From Rhodococcus sp. 06-235-1A (GTDB taxonomy: Bacteria > Actinomycetota > Actinomycetes > Mycobacteriales > Mycobacteriaceae): a stretch of 64,000 nucleotides of DNA. Position numbers and translations under genes: made by a program. This document shows, piece by piece, positions 25,967 to 34,128 of the stretch. Within the stretch, counting starts at the first letter, position 1, and every line of letters begins with the position of its first letter. The stretch lies in NCBI RefSeq assembly GCF_002258785.1, contig NZ_NOYI01000019.1, forward strand, positions 1 through 64,000, read 5' to 3'. The notes under the pieces were generated by a model that did not search any database, was not told the origin of the DNA, and saw only the letters and a program-made list of their open reading frames with translations.

Positions 25967-28270
25967 TCAGTTGTCGCTGTCGGGGTGTTCGGGGGCGCTC
26001 TGCGCGGCCGCTCCGGCTTTGTTCATCGCGGCCCCGGCCGAGGCGAGGGCGATCGGAGCGACGACAGTCGCGGCGCCCGCCGCCATTCCTGCTGTCTTTC
26101 CGGCGGCGGCGAGCAGCCTCGATTCCGAGCCACCTGCTTTCGCGCCGCCGTGGCCACCGCTCTTGCCCGGTAGACCGCCGGATCTCGATGCGGTCTGGCC
26201 GCTCTGCTGACCGGCATGGGTGCTCGATGCCGACGAGCCGCCACCCGGCCGGGAACCACCGCCACCGCCGCTACCGCCGCTACCGACGCGGCCGGGTGCA
26301 TCGGCGACACCGGCATTGCGCGAGGCCGCGCTCCCGCCGCCCCCGGTTCCTCCACCGCCGCCGCCGGCGCGCATCTGGTACATCCCCGCGCTCGATCCGA
26401 TCATCTGACCCGTGGCCGACCCGCTACTGCCGAAGTCGGCGGAATCGGAGGCGCTCGGCAGGATCGGAGACCACTTGAGCAGCGCGAACGGGGCCAGTCC
26501 GACCATCACCAGGCACACGGCGATCGAGCCGAGGTCCCCGAGGGATTCGAGCTCGCCGTCGTCCGCGACCGCGCCGGCCGCGGAGATGTTGATGGCCGCG
26601 AAGATCGCGGCGAGGATGACGAACAGCAGAGGCTTGGACAACACGATGCCCAGGAACACCATCACTGGGCGGAGGGCCTTCTTGCGCCAGTTCGGATGCA
26701 CCCACATGCCGAAGGCGATCGCCGAGACCACGCCCAGGATCGGCAGGGCGTTCGCGTGCATCAAGAACCCGAAGAACAGCGACAACGCGCCGAGGAACAT
26801 CAACCCGAACCCGACGATGGCACCGACGGCACCGCCGATCAGGGTGGTATCTGTCAGCGGGCCGAGGACCGAGGAGATGTTGTCGACCACCTCGTCGGTG
26901 GAGCTACCGAGCAGTGAGACCAGACTGACCGAGAGTTCGTGCGCGAGCGAGATCAACAACTGCGCGAACGAGGGCGCGAACAGCATCATCATCACCCCGG
27001 CCGGGGCGTAGGCGAACAGGTCTTTGGCCAGCTCCATACCGGGTCTGCTGCCGTCGGAGGATTTGTAGATTGCCAGCAGCACCATCAGCGCCATGACGAA
27101 GATGCCCAGACCCGTCGACATCGCGTAGACCTTGAGAAATTCGGGGTCGGTGGGGTTGAACTCACCGATACCGGCGAGCCCGTGCAGGACCGATGTGGTG
27201 GTGCCGACGGCGGCGCTCTTGAGCTTGTTCGCCCAGGAGTCGATGACGTCGGAGGGGTCTTTGACGAAGGCGACGATGTCGCCGACCGCGCCGACGGTGT
27301 TGTCCCACACCCAGGAGAAGCCGTCGACGTACATCTTGCCGACCTTGTACTGCGGGGTCGCCTTGAACGCTGACTCGAGGGTCTCGCTCAGGCGGTCACT
27401 GAAGCTGGTGTTCTGATCGATCCAGTTCATGGTGCCGCCGAACAGTTTTCCGACCCTGGTGTTCCATTCTCGGCAGGTCACCTCGTCGTCGCGGTCGGTT
27501 GCCTTGCTGCAGTTGACGTACATCGCGTGCATGCACAGCGACCCGGGCACTCCCTCGGCGCACGCGTCGGTCCAGGCCTGCTCGGGAACCTGGTCGGCAT
27601 TGGGCTGCGCCTTCATCTCGGCGAGCGAGGCCGCATCGGGAGTCGAGGCCCACTCGAAGCCCCAGGTGCTCGAAGTCTTGGTCGTCCACCGGGCGAGATC
27701 CTGTGCGCAGGTCGGGGCTGGGGGAGCCATCGCGGCATCGCCGGCGGGATAGACCGGCGGGTAGAACGATTCGAGCACCGCATCGTCGGTGATGGACAGC
27801 GCGGCCTTGCGGTTCTGCTCGACCCCGAGATCGACACCGGTGGTCTGCGAGCCGACCGCGCCGGCATCGATGAGGACACCGATCAGAACCGGGTCCTTGC
27901 GCACGGACACCGCGGCGGTCCACCGCGCGATGCGGTCGTTCTCGGTGGCCGTCCAATACAGCAGGCGGCCTTCGTTGCTCATCACCGATCCGACGTACTG
28001 GCCCATATCGCCGCCCTTGTCCTTGCAGGGCCCGGTGAACCACGGTGCTGCTTTGAACTCGTCGGTACCTGCGATGTATTTGCGGAGATCCGCAGGAAAG
28101 GTCTCGGGTAGCTTCTTCGCCGTCGTGGTCGCGGTCGATCCGCCACCGGGAACCGGTGCCGGAACAGCCGAGGGCTGCGCGGCCGCGGGCCACGCGAACC
28201 CGACCGCCGCGATGACCGCCACCGCGATCGTCAACAGAATCCTTCGCCACATCGCAGGCCGACCCTTCAT
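25967..28270 (-). CDS. Large VirB6/TrbL-like polytopic membrane protein
   Basis: The 767-residue protein has an N-terminal signal-type helix (about 10-31), then about 350 residues of extracytoplasmic domain with several cysteines (CKDKGG, CAQDLARW, CSKATD). A multi-helix membrane core follows at about 385-610 (VMALMVLLAIY; IVGFGLMFLGALSLFFGF). The last 150 residues are glycine- and serine-rich low complexity with a short hydrophobic end. This layout fits VirB6/TrbL, which form the inner-membrane channel. It starts one base into the previous stop (TGATG). Confidence 0.8.
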   Translation of the reverse strand: MKGRPAMWRRILLTIAVAVIAAVGFAWPAAAQPSAVPAPVPGGGSTATTTAKKLPETFPADLRKYIAGTDEFKAAPWFTGPCKDKGGDMGQYVGSVMSNEGRLLYWTATENDRIARWTAAVSVRKDPVLIGVLIDAGAVGSQTTGVDLGVEQNRKAALSITDDAVLESFYPPVYPAGDAAMAPPAPTCAQDLARWTTKTSSTWGFEWASTPDAASLAEMKAQPNADQVPEQAWTDACAEGVPGSLCMHAMYVNCSKATDRDDEVTCREWNTRVGKLFGGTMNWIDQNTSFSDRLSETLESAFKATPQYKVGKMYVDGFSWVWDNTVGAVGDIVAFVKDPSDVIDSWANKLKSAAVGTTTSVLHGLAGIGEFNPTDPEFLKVYAMSTGLGIFVMALMVLLAIYKSSDGSRPGMELAKDLFAYAPAGVMMMLFAPSFAQLLISLAHELSVSLVSLLGSSTDEVVDNISSVLGPLTDTTLIGGAVGAIVGFGLMFLGALSLFFGFLMHANALPILGVVSAIAFGMWVHPNWRKKALRPVMVFLGIVLSKPLLFVILAAIFAAINISAAGAVADDGELESLGDLGSIAVCLVMVGLAPFALLKWSPILPSASDSADFGSSGSATGQMIGSSAGMYQMRAGGGGGGTGGGGSAASRNAGVADAPGRVGSGGSGGGGGSRPGGGSSASSTHAGQQSGQTASRSGGLPGKSGGHGGAKAGGSESRLLAAAGKTAGMAAGAATVVAPIALASAGAAMNKAGAAAQSAPEHPDSDN

Positions 28271-29013
28271 CAGTTGACGTAGAAGGCGTAGAAGCCGTCC
28301 GCGGCCTGCTTGGCGAGGGAGGACTCATCGGCGGGGAACTGTGCTTCCTCGAGGGTGGGGCCGGACTTGTAGCTCCAGTCCTTGGCCTTCCAGTCGTCGT
28401 TCTCCCACACCATCGTCACGGTGGTGGTGGAGTAGATGGCCAAGATGCCGACTTTGTCGCTGTCCTGGCTGACCCGGCTCTGGCTCACTCCCATGCCCCA
28501 GACCGACACCGTCGCCGAATCCTGCGAGAAGTTCTCCACTGTGACGATCATCGGAACGCCGTTGACCGTGCCGCGCTCGGTCTCCTGGCGCTCGGACGAG
28601 ACGTCGAGGACCTCTGTCAACGCCGGTGTCGGTTCTGCCGCTACGGCAACGTCTTTGAGGCGCTGAGCATCGATGCGACCTGCATAGGCTTGGCCGTTGG
28701 CTTGGGTGAAGTTCACCGCGGCGGTCTGGGCGCCCGCTTGATCGCGGGTGTAGCCGGCAGGGACGCCGTCGATGGTGGTGGTCGGGCCGTGCGCGGCGCG
28801 GATCGCATCGGCTCCGTCATCGGTGGAGCTCTCGCTCCCCCCGGATGTCAACACGACCACGGCAATCACGACGACGAACGCCACGGCGGCGGCGATCATC
28901 GCCAGTACCCACTTGGGCAGCCCGAACAGGCCCGATCCGGGCGAGCCGGACGCCGATCCCGTCGCGCTGGTGGTCGAGCCGGCGGCGCCGACTGCGGAGA
29001 AATCTCGTGCCAT
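28270..29013 (-). CDS. VirB8-like bitopic transfer protein
   Basis: The 247-residue product has a serine/glycine-rich cytoplasmic N terminus, a single transmembrane helix at about 36-58 (VLAMIAAAVAFVVVIAVVVL) and an external domain with strand-rich segments ending in WENDDWKAKDW. That architecture fits VirB8 or NTF2-like periplasmic assembly factors. The position next to the VirB6-like gene supports it. No enzymatic motif is seen. Sequence identity to VirB8 is not obvious, so the assignment rests on topology and context. Confidence 0.7.
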   Translation of the reverse strand: MARDFSAVGAAGSTTSATGSASGSPGSGLFGLPKWVLAMIAAAVAFVVVIAVVVLTSGGSESSTDDGADAIRAAHGPTTTIDGVPAGYTRDQAGAQTAAVNFTQANGQAYAGRIDAQRLKDVAVAAEPTPALTEVLDVSSERQETERGTVNGVPMIVTVENFSQDSATVSVWGMGVSQSRVSQDSDKVGILAIYSTTTVTMVWENDDWKAKDWSYKSGPTLEEAQFPADESSLAKQAADGFYAFYVN

Positions 29014-29068
29014 GTCAGTTCTTCTTTCTCATCGAATGGGGTTGAGCCGGAACGTTGTTGGTGATAGG

Positions 29069-29554
29069 TCAGCCAGGATTGGCGACGAACATGATTGCGC
29101 CGACGATGACGCCGCCGATGGCCAGAGCGCCGACCGCGACCCCGGCGACTTTCGCCTCGCCCATCGAGTCGCTCATCTCCGCGCCGTAACCGCCGGCTTT
29201 CGCGGCGCGCATCTTGTACAGCGCGACAAGCAGTTTCACCGATGCTCCGGCGAGCAGGACACCCCAGATCGAGGCGGCGACCCGCGCCCACACGTTCTGG
29301 AAGGACGGGCCGAGGAACTCGAACGACGGCTTGATTCCGTTGATCGGGTTGAAGTCCTGGGCGGAGGCGGGGCCGGCGAAGATGACCGCGAGGGTGAGTG
29401 CGGCGGCGGTCATCGCTGCGGCATTCCCTGCGCGACGAGCGAGGGCGCGGCCCCGGGTCGGGGTGGGAGGCGGTGTGATCATCGGTGGCGTCCTTTCACT
29501 GGAAACGGTTGGTAGAGCAATAGAGTCGGGTGGGGCAACAGGTTCGGTGGTCAT
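29069..29554 (-). CDS. VirB2/pilin-like small membrane protein
   Basis: The ATG at 29554 overlaps the ParA-like stop as ATGA, giving 161 residues; another good start is the ATG at 29482 (137 residues, AAAGGA site). A signal-type helix ends in A-S-A-Q, then come two hydrophobic helices separated by a short positively charged loop (YKMRAAKAGG). This is the layout of VirB2/TrbC pilins and their actinobacterial counterparts. The extra N-terminal 24 residues from the upstream start are proline- and threonine-rich. Confidence 0.65.
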   Translation of the reverse strand: MTTEPVAPPDSIALPTVSSERTPPMITPPPTPTRGRALARRAGNAAAMTAAALTLAVIFAGPASAQDFNPINGIKPSFEFLGPSFQNVWARVAASIWGVLLAGASVKLLVALYKMRAAKAGGYGAEMSDSMGEAKVAGVAVGALAIGGVIVGAIMFVANPG

Positions 29555-31011
29555 CGGAACGGGTCCTCTCGGGGTGGTTGGTCTCGGGGTGGGACGGCTC
29601 GCGGCCGCCACTGCTCCCGGGGCGGGTGCCGGTCGTAGTCCGCGTCGGCGTCGTAGCTCTGCGGAGCGGGCTGTGGGATCGAGTGCGGGGGGAGCGAGTA
29701 CGGACGACGCGGCGGGCGGCGTTCGGCCTGCGAGGGACGTGTGAACTCCTGTGGGGCATATGCATCGGCGTATTCGGCGGTCCGCTCGTACGCGCGATCG
29801 GCGAGCCTGTCGGCGATCTCCGCTGCCACGTTGGTGTACGCCTCGACGGTCGCCTGTCCGAGCTCCTGATAGCGGATCCGCTCACCGCTGGCGAACTTCG
29901 GCTCGTAGGGCACCCGCATGATGCGTCCGACCCCGCCGATGGCCTCGAACTCCTTCTCGAGCCAGCCTTCGAGCCGCAGTGCTGTATCGACGGAGTCCTT
30001 GTCGCCGGGAAGGACGACGGTCAGGATCAGCGCCGATCGCACCAGGTGCTCGTAGCCGCGGGCGATGATGCCGTCGAGCATGTTCATCGTCAGGATCGCC
30101 ATGTCGCGTCGCAGCGGAAGCGGGATGACCAGGATGTCGGAATGCTGCACGGCCCACTGCCAGTTGCTGGCGGTGGCGTTGTTGCCGGTGTCGACGATGA
30201 TCAGGTCACGGTGACGGCGCAGCACTGCCATGAGCGCGGCGCATTCGTCCCACCCGATCCCGCTCTGGCGGCTCGTCGAGCTGTCGGAGGCCAGCACCTC
30301 GTCATGGGTGGGCTGCAGGCGCAGATAGTGCCCCAGGGTGCCCGAGACTGCATCGGCGGAGGCCAGGGCGCGGGCGTTCTCGAGGATGTCCCACGGTCCG
30401 AGTTCGGGATCGGTCGTGCGGTGCGCGCGATGGCCGAGAGTGCCGGAGTTCTCGCACGCATCCCAGGCGACGACTCCGCGGCCGCGGTGAGTGCCGAAGG
30501 TGTTCGCCAGCGCGGTGGTGGTGGAGGTCTTGCCCGCGTCGCCCTTGAGACCGATGACCGAGACGACCATGCATCCCGGGAGCGGCTGCTGGACCCGTCG
30601 CACCGATTGGCGGAACCGGGCTTCGGCGGACTCGGGTAGAGGTGGGCGGGTCAGTCCCAGAGCGGCGTTGACCCGGCCGCGTAGTCCCCAGAGGGCAGGG
30701 CGGTTGTCGAGCTCGGCGGTCTCGGAGTCGAAGTCGCGGCCGCCGTACTCGGCAGGAATGTCGATAGCAGGTTCTTCGTTGGCTGCCAACGCATCCTGAC
30801 CCACTTGGTAGGGGTCGGCGAACACCTCGTTGACGTCCCCGTCGTCGAATGCGTCGGTGCCGGCGTCGTGCTCACCGTCGGTGTCCTCGTCGACGACGGC
30901 AGGTTCGGGGTTGGGGTCGCTCTGGCGGCGCAAGCGTTGCTTGCGGAGGTCGACGGCGGTCTCGGCTTCATAGTTCTCGCGGTGCTCGCTGTACGGGTCA
31001 GGAATGCTCAT
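29551..31011 (-). CDS. ParA/MinD-like ATPase of the transfer operon
   Basis: The 486-residue protein has a disordered acidic N terminus of about 110 residues and a deviant Walker A near 155 that reads KGDAGKTSTTTAL rather than the usual KGGVGKTT. A switch region contains LIIVDTGNNA, and the C-terminal tail is rich in P, R and Y. MinD/ParA ATPases move or position complexes on membranes or DNA. Here it may place the conjugation machine at a cell site. A good AAAGGA site supports the ATG at 31011. Confidence 0.75.
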   Translation of the reverse strand: MSIPDPYSEHRENYEAETAVDLRKQRLRRQSDPNPEPAVVDEDTDGEHDAGTDAFDDGDVNEVFADPYQVGQDALAANEEPAIDIPAEYGGRDFDSETAELDNRPALWGLRGRVNAALGLTRPPLPESAEARFRQSVRRVQQPLPGCMVVSVIGLKGDAGKTSTTTALANTFGTHRGRGVVAWDACENSGTLGHRAHRTTDPELGPWDILENARALASADAVSGTLGHYLRLQPTHDEVLASDSSTSRQSGIGWDECAALMAVLRRHRDLIIVDTGNNATASNWQWAVQHSDILVIPLPLRRDMAILTMNMLDGIIARGYEHLVRSALILTVVLPGDKDSVDTALRLEGWLEKEFEAIGGVGRIMRVPYEPKFASGERIRYQELGQATVEAYTNVAAEIADRLADRAYERTAEYADAYAPQEFTRPSQAERRPPRRPYSLPPHSIPQPAPQSYDADADYDRHPPREQWRPRAVPPRDQPPREDPFR

Positions 31012-31064
31012 CGGAGTTCCTTTCGGGGAGGGGGCGGATCCGGGGTGTGCTGCGCGGTCATCGG

Positions 31065-31682
31065 TCACAGTTGTTGCACCGCATCGACTTTCCAACGGCC
31101 GTCGTCGTCGACGACAAGGACGGCGACCTGGACGGTGTCGACGCCGGCGACCGAGCCGTCGGCGGCGATCGCGGTCTGCTCGACCTGGTACATCCGGTGC
31201 ACAGCGCTCGCGGTATCGATCGCGCCCTGATTGGGCACGTTGGACACCGTCGGCCAGACCTGGGCGTCGACCGAGGCCCATTCGAGCCATTGACCGCCCG
31301 GGCTCCCGGTGGGCGTGGTGGCGAGGAGCTGCTCACGGAAGCGGTCGGTCAGAGCGGACCCGGTACGGGCAGCGGCGTCGTTCGGCCCGGCGTCGACGGC
31401 GGTGTTCCAGGTGAACCACGTGGTGACCACCCCATCGGCGACAGCGACAGGATCGCTGTCGTCGACCCCGGCCAGGGTGTCCGGTATCTGGGCCGGGGTG
31501 GTGGCCGGCGACCGTGTCTGGGTGGCGCTGGGGGCCGCGCCGGGGGTCCACTGCTGCGCCGGTGCACCTGCGGTGGTGGCGGTGGTCGGCGGTGTGGCGG
31601 TGTCGGTGGACGAGCAACCTGCGGCCAGGCCGACGGCGACCAGGAGCGCGGCGGCGATGGCGGCGTTCCGGGCGGCAGTCAC
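31065..31682 (-). CDS. Lipoprotein of the transfer operon
   Basis: The GTG at 31682 overlaps the previous stop as GTGA. The 205-residue product begins with a signal and a lipobox (LAAGC, cysteine near residue 23), then a threonine/proline/alanine-rich linker. A folded domain with an NTF2-like or beta-sandwich pattern follows and ends in VDDDGRWKVDAV. It is probably anchored to the outer face of the cytoplasmic membrane. Conjugation lipoproteins such as VirB7 fill comparable niches, but this one is longer and I cannot assign it to that family. Confidence 0.65.
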   Translation of the reverse strand: MTAARNAAIAAALLVAVGLAAGCSSTDTATPPTTATTAGAPAQQWTPGAAPSATQTRSPATTPAQIPDTLAGVDDSDPVAVADGVVTTWFTWNTAVDAGPNDAAARTGSALTDRFREQLLATTPTGSPGGQWLEWASVDAQVWPTVSNVPNQGAIDTASAVHRMYQVEQTAIAADGSVAGVDTVQVAVLVVDDDGRWKVDAVQQL

Positions 31683-32329
31683 GACGGGTCCTCGTCGACG
31701 AACAGGTCCGAGAGCCGGATCGCTTGCCAGGCCTGGAAACCGGTTTCCTCGCACCAGTCGACGGCGCGGTTGTCGTCGGTGATGTCGAGTTCGAGGGAGA
31801 CCCCGTGGCTGGCTGCGACGCCCGCCAGTGCCGTTCCGTCGACGTGGGGGTTGCTGATGTGCAGCAGCAGGCGCACTGCCTCGACGCCGGCGTGCTCGCG
31901 GGCTTTGCCTGCGAGGAAGATCGCCTTGCCGGCGGCGGAGTCGTCGGCGGAGGTCTGGTTGCCTTTGCGGAACACCGTGTCGTTGCGGTGGAAGGTGCCG
32001 TACCAAGCGGCGTCGTCGACCGGTCCGAGAATGGCGAAGCTGCCGCGGTCGTCGCCGGCGGCGTACAGCTCGATCAGTGGTGCATTCTCTGCGACGGCGG
32101 CAATTTCGTTCGTGCGTGCGATCGCTTCGCTCTCGCGGAGCTCGTCGTAGTCGATGTCGAGCTGTTTGACGAGTTCTCGTTTGATCTTCGGCCACATCGA
32201 GCGTGCGAACAGGTTGTTCTCCTTCGCCCACGTCCGCAGGTCGGCGCTGGTGTACTCGCGCAGGGTGTCGGCGGCCGAGTGCACTGCGGCCGCTGCTTGC
32301 TCCCATTCAGTTGCTGCCGAAACGGTCAT
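31679..32329 (-). CDS. Hypothetical cytoplasmic transfer-operon protein
   Basis: An ATG at 32329 opens a 216-residue protein; the frame extends upstream to 32392 from a TTG, but the ATG is preferred because the extra residues are proline-rich and overlap the preceding gene's end. It begins with a helical domain (AAAAVHSAADTLREYTS) and continues with alternating strands and helices. No membrane segment or known motif is seen. Its stop overlaps the lipoprotein start. Confidence 0.6.
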   Translation of the reverse strand: MTVSAATEWEQAAAAVHSAADTLREYTSADLRTWAKENNLFARSMWPKIKRELVKQLDIDYDELRESEAIARTNEIAAVAENAPLIELYAAGDDRGSFAILGPVDDAAWYGTFHRNDTVFRKGNQTSADDSAAGKAIFLAGKAREHAGVEAVRLLLHISNPHVDGTALAGVAASHGVSLELDITDDNRAVDWCEETGFQAWQAIRLSDLFVDEDPS

Positions 32330-32384
32330 CTTGAGGTTCTGCCTTTCATCGGTGGACGGGTAGGGCGGGCATGGAAGTGTGATG

Positions 32385-34034
32385 TCAGACAAAGCGTTTG
32401 GCTTTCAGTCCGGACGCGGGAGGGGTCCAGGGCGAGATCTTCACGACGTCGCCGGATTGGGGAGCTTCGACGACGGTGTTCGCGCCCATCCAGATGAAGA
32501 TGTGTCCGGAGTGGGGTTGGATGATGTCGCCCGGCCGCAGGTCGGCAGGGTTGGCGATGGTCGTGCCGCGGGAGTCGTTGATCTGGGCGGAATCGAGGTG
32601 CGGGAGCACGATGCGGCCCGCGGTGGCCTGGGCGACGGCGTATTTGACCAGACCGGAGCAGTCGAATCCGACTTTGGCGAAGTCTCCGTACATATCGGCG
32701 ACCCCGCCGTCTCGGGTGCCGACGGTCGGCCCGTTCTCGTCGCCTCCGCCCCAGGCGTAGGGCGTGCCGAGCCACCGGGTGGCGGCGTCGACGACGGCCG
32801 ATCCGGACGACGGGCCACCGGGAACGATCGCGGCTACTGGTGCGGTGAACTCCTCGATCGCGAACTTGCGGATGTTGGTGATGTAGCCCTGGGTTTCACT
32901 GTTGGTGCAGGTGTGGCCCTGGGAAAGAGTGGCACCGGGTCCGCAGTTGTACATCGACAGCGCCAGATCGACGACGTTGCCGGTCAGTCGACCGTCGGCG
33001 AGGCCCTTTTTCGACAGCTCGACCATCTTGCAGTCGTAGGACGCCATCGACATCACTGCGTCGGCGACCGAGTTCATCTCCCGCTTGCCGTCGCCGTCGC
33101 CGTCGACGCCTTCCTGCTCCCAGGTGGACGGGAGGAACTGTCCCGGGCCGGTGGCACCGGACCGGGCGTTGTAGGCGTTGACGTCGAACTTGCTCTCCTG
33201 CTTGAACTGCCCGGCAATGAGCGGTGCGGTGATCTCCGGGCAGGTGGCCGCTGCTCGGTTGATCCAGGGCTCGAATTCGGGTGGGACACTGCCCGGTTTG
33301 AGGTCGGATCCACCGATCGAGGGGCGGGCGCATCCGGCCCCGCCGATCGGGCGGACCGAGGCGGCATTGACGATTGCCGGGGACGAGGTAGCCGAGGTGT
33401 CCGGGGTCGTGGGGGCGGCTGGTGTGGGTTCGGCGGCACCGGCGAGCCAGGGTTGCGGGTCGGTCGGTGTTCCCGCGCCGTCGGGCAGTCGCCCGCCCTG
33501 CCAGACCTCGAAATGCAGGTGCGGGCCGGTCGATCCGCCTTCGTTGCCGATGCCGGCGATGTGTTGACCCGCGGTGACCTGATCGCCCTTCTTCACCGTG
33601 ATCGTGTCGGCGCTCATGTGGCCGTACACGGTGGACAGTCGCTGGCCGTCGATGGTGGTGTCGATGATGACCCAGTTGCCAAACCCCGCTGCCGGACCGG
33701 CTTCGGCGACGGTTCCCGAGGTCGCCGCGTAGATCGGGGTGCCCAAAGGCCCGGCGAAGTCGACGCCGCGGTGCATCGTGCCCCACCGAGGACCGAAACC
33801 GGAGGTGATCTCGTAGGTTCCGGCCAGCACGGGTTGGGTCTTGTTTCCCGGTCCCGGTGCCACCTGCCCGGCCGCCGGGGCTGTGGGTAGGCAGTCGTCG
33901 ACCTTCTTGGGGTTGTCGCTGCCCAGCACCACGCCGCCGACCAGCACCACCGCGGCCGCGATGACCGCGGCCCCGGCTTTGATGCCGTTCGAGGTGGTGC
34001 TGGACTTGCCCATATGCCTTCGACGTCCTTTCAT
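32385..34034 (-). CDS. Three-domain peptidoglycan hydrolase (M23, lytic transglycosylase, NlpC/P60)
   Basis: The 549-residue protein has an N-terminal membrane anchor (about 20-40). A LytM/M23 endopeptidase follows at about 65-185, with the metal ligands H-x-G-x-D-F near 81 and H-L-H-F near 175. Then comes a transglycosylase-like domain around 275-385 with candidate catalytic E near 281 (FKQESKFD). A C-terminal NlpC/P60 domain has Cys near 458 (FDCSGLV) and His near 511 (SGHIFIW). Three different wall-cutting activities in one protein suit local opening of peptidoglycan for the channel. ATGs at 34034 and 34013 are both possible starts. Confidence 0.9.
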   Translation of the reverse strand: MKGRRRHMGKSSTTSNGIKAGAAVIAAAVVLVGGVVLGSDNPKKVDDCLPTAPAAGQVAPGPGNKTQPVLAGTYEITSGFGPRWGTMHRGVDFAGPLGTPIYAATSGTVAEAGPAAGFGNWVIIDTTIDGQRLSTVYGHMSADTITVKKGDQVTAGQHIAGIGNEGGSTGPHLHFEVWQGGRLPDGAGTPTDPQPWLAGAAEPTPAAPTTPDTSATSSPAIVNAASVRPIGGAGCARPSIGGSDLKPGSVPPEFEPWINRAAATCPEITAPLIAGQFKQESKFDVNAYNARSGATGPGQFLPSTWEQEGVDGDGDGKREMNSVADAVMSMASYDCKMVELSKKGLADGRLTGNVVDLALSMYNCGPGATLSQGHTCTNSETQGYITNIRKFAIEEFTAPVAAIVPGGPSSGSAVVDAATRWLGTPYAWGGGDENGPTVGTRDGGVADMYGDFAKVGFDCSGLVKYAVAQATAGRIVLPHLDSAQINDSRGTTIANPADLRPGDIIQPHSGHIFIWMGANTVVEAPQSGDVVKISPWTPPASGLKAKRFV

Positions 34035-34128
34035 CTGATCGGTGACGCGAGGTCACATGCGCTGCGGGTGGACAGGTGCGGTGGGCCGGATAGGTGTTCG
34101 GGGGCAACGGGTTCGGTGTCCGGCGCGG

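Noticed and set aside
23965..26478. An 837-codon plus-strand frame over three transfer genes
   Set aside because: It spans several minus-strand genes with overlapping starts and has no natural sequence.
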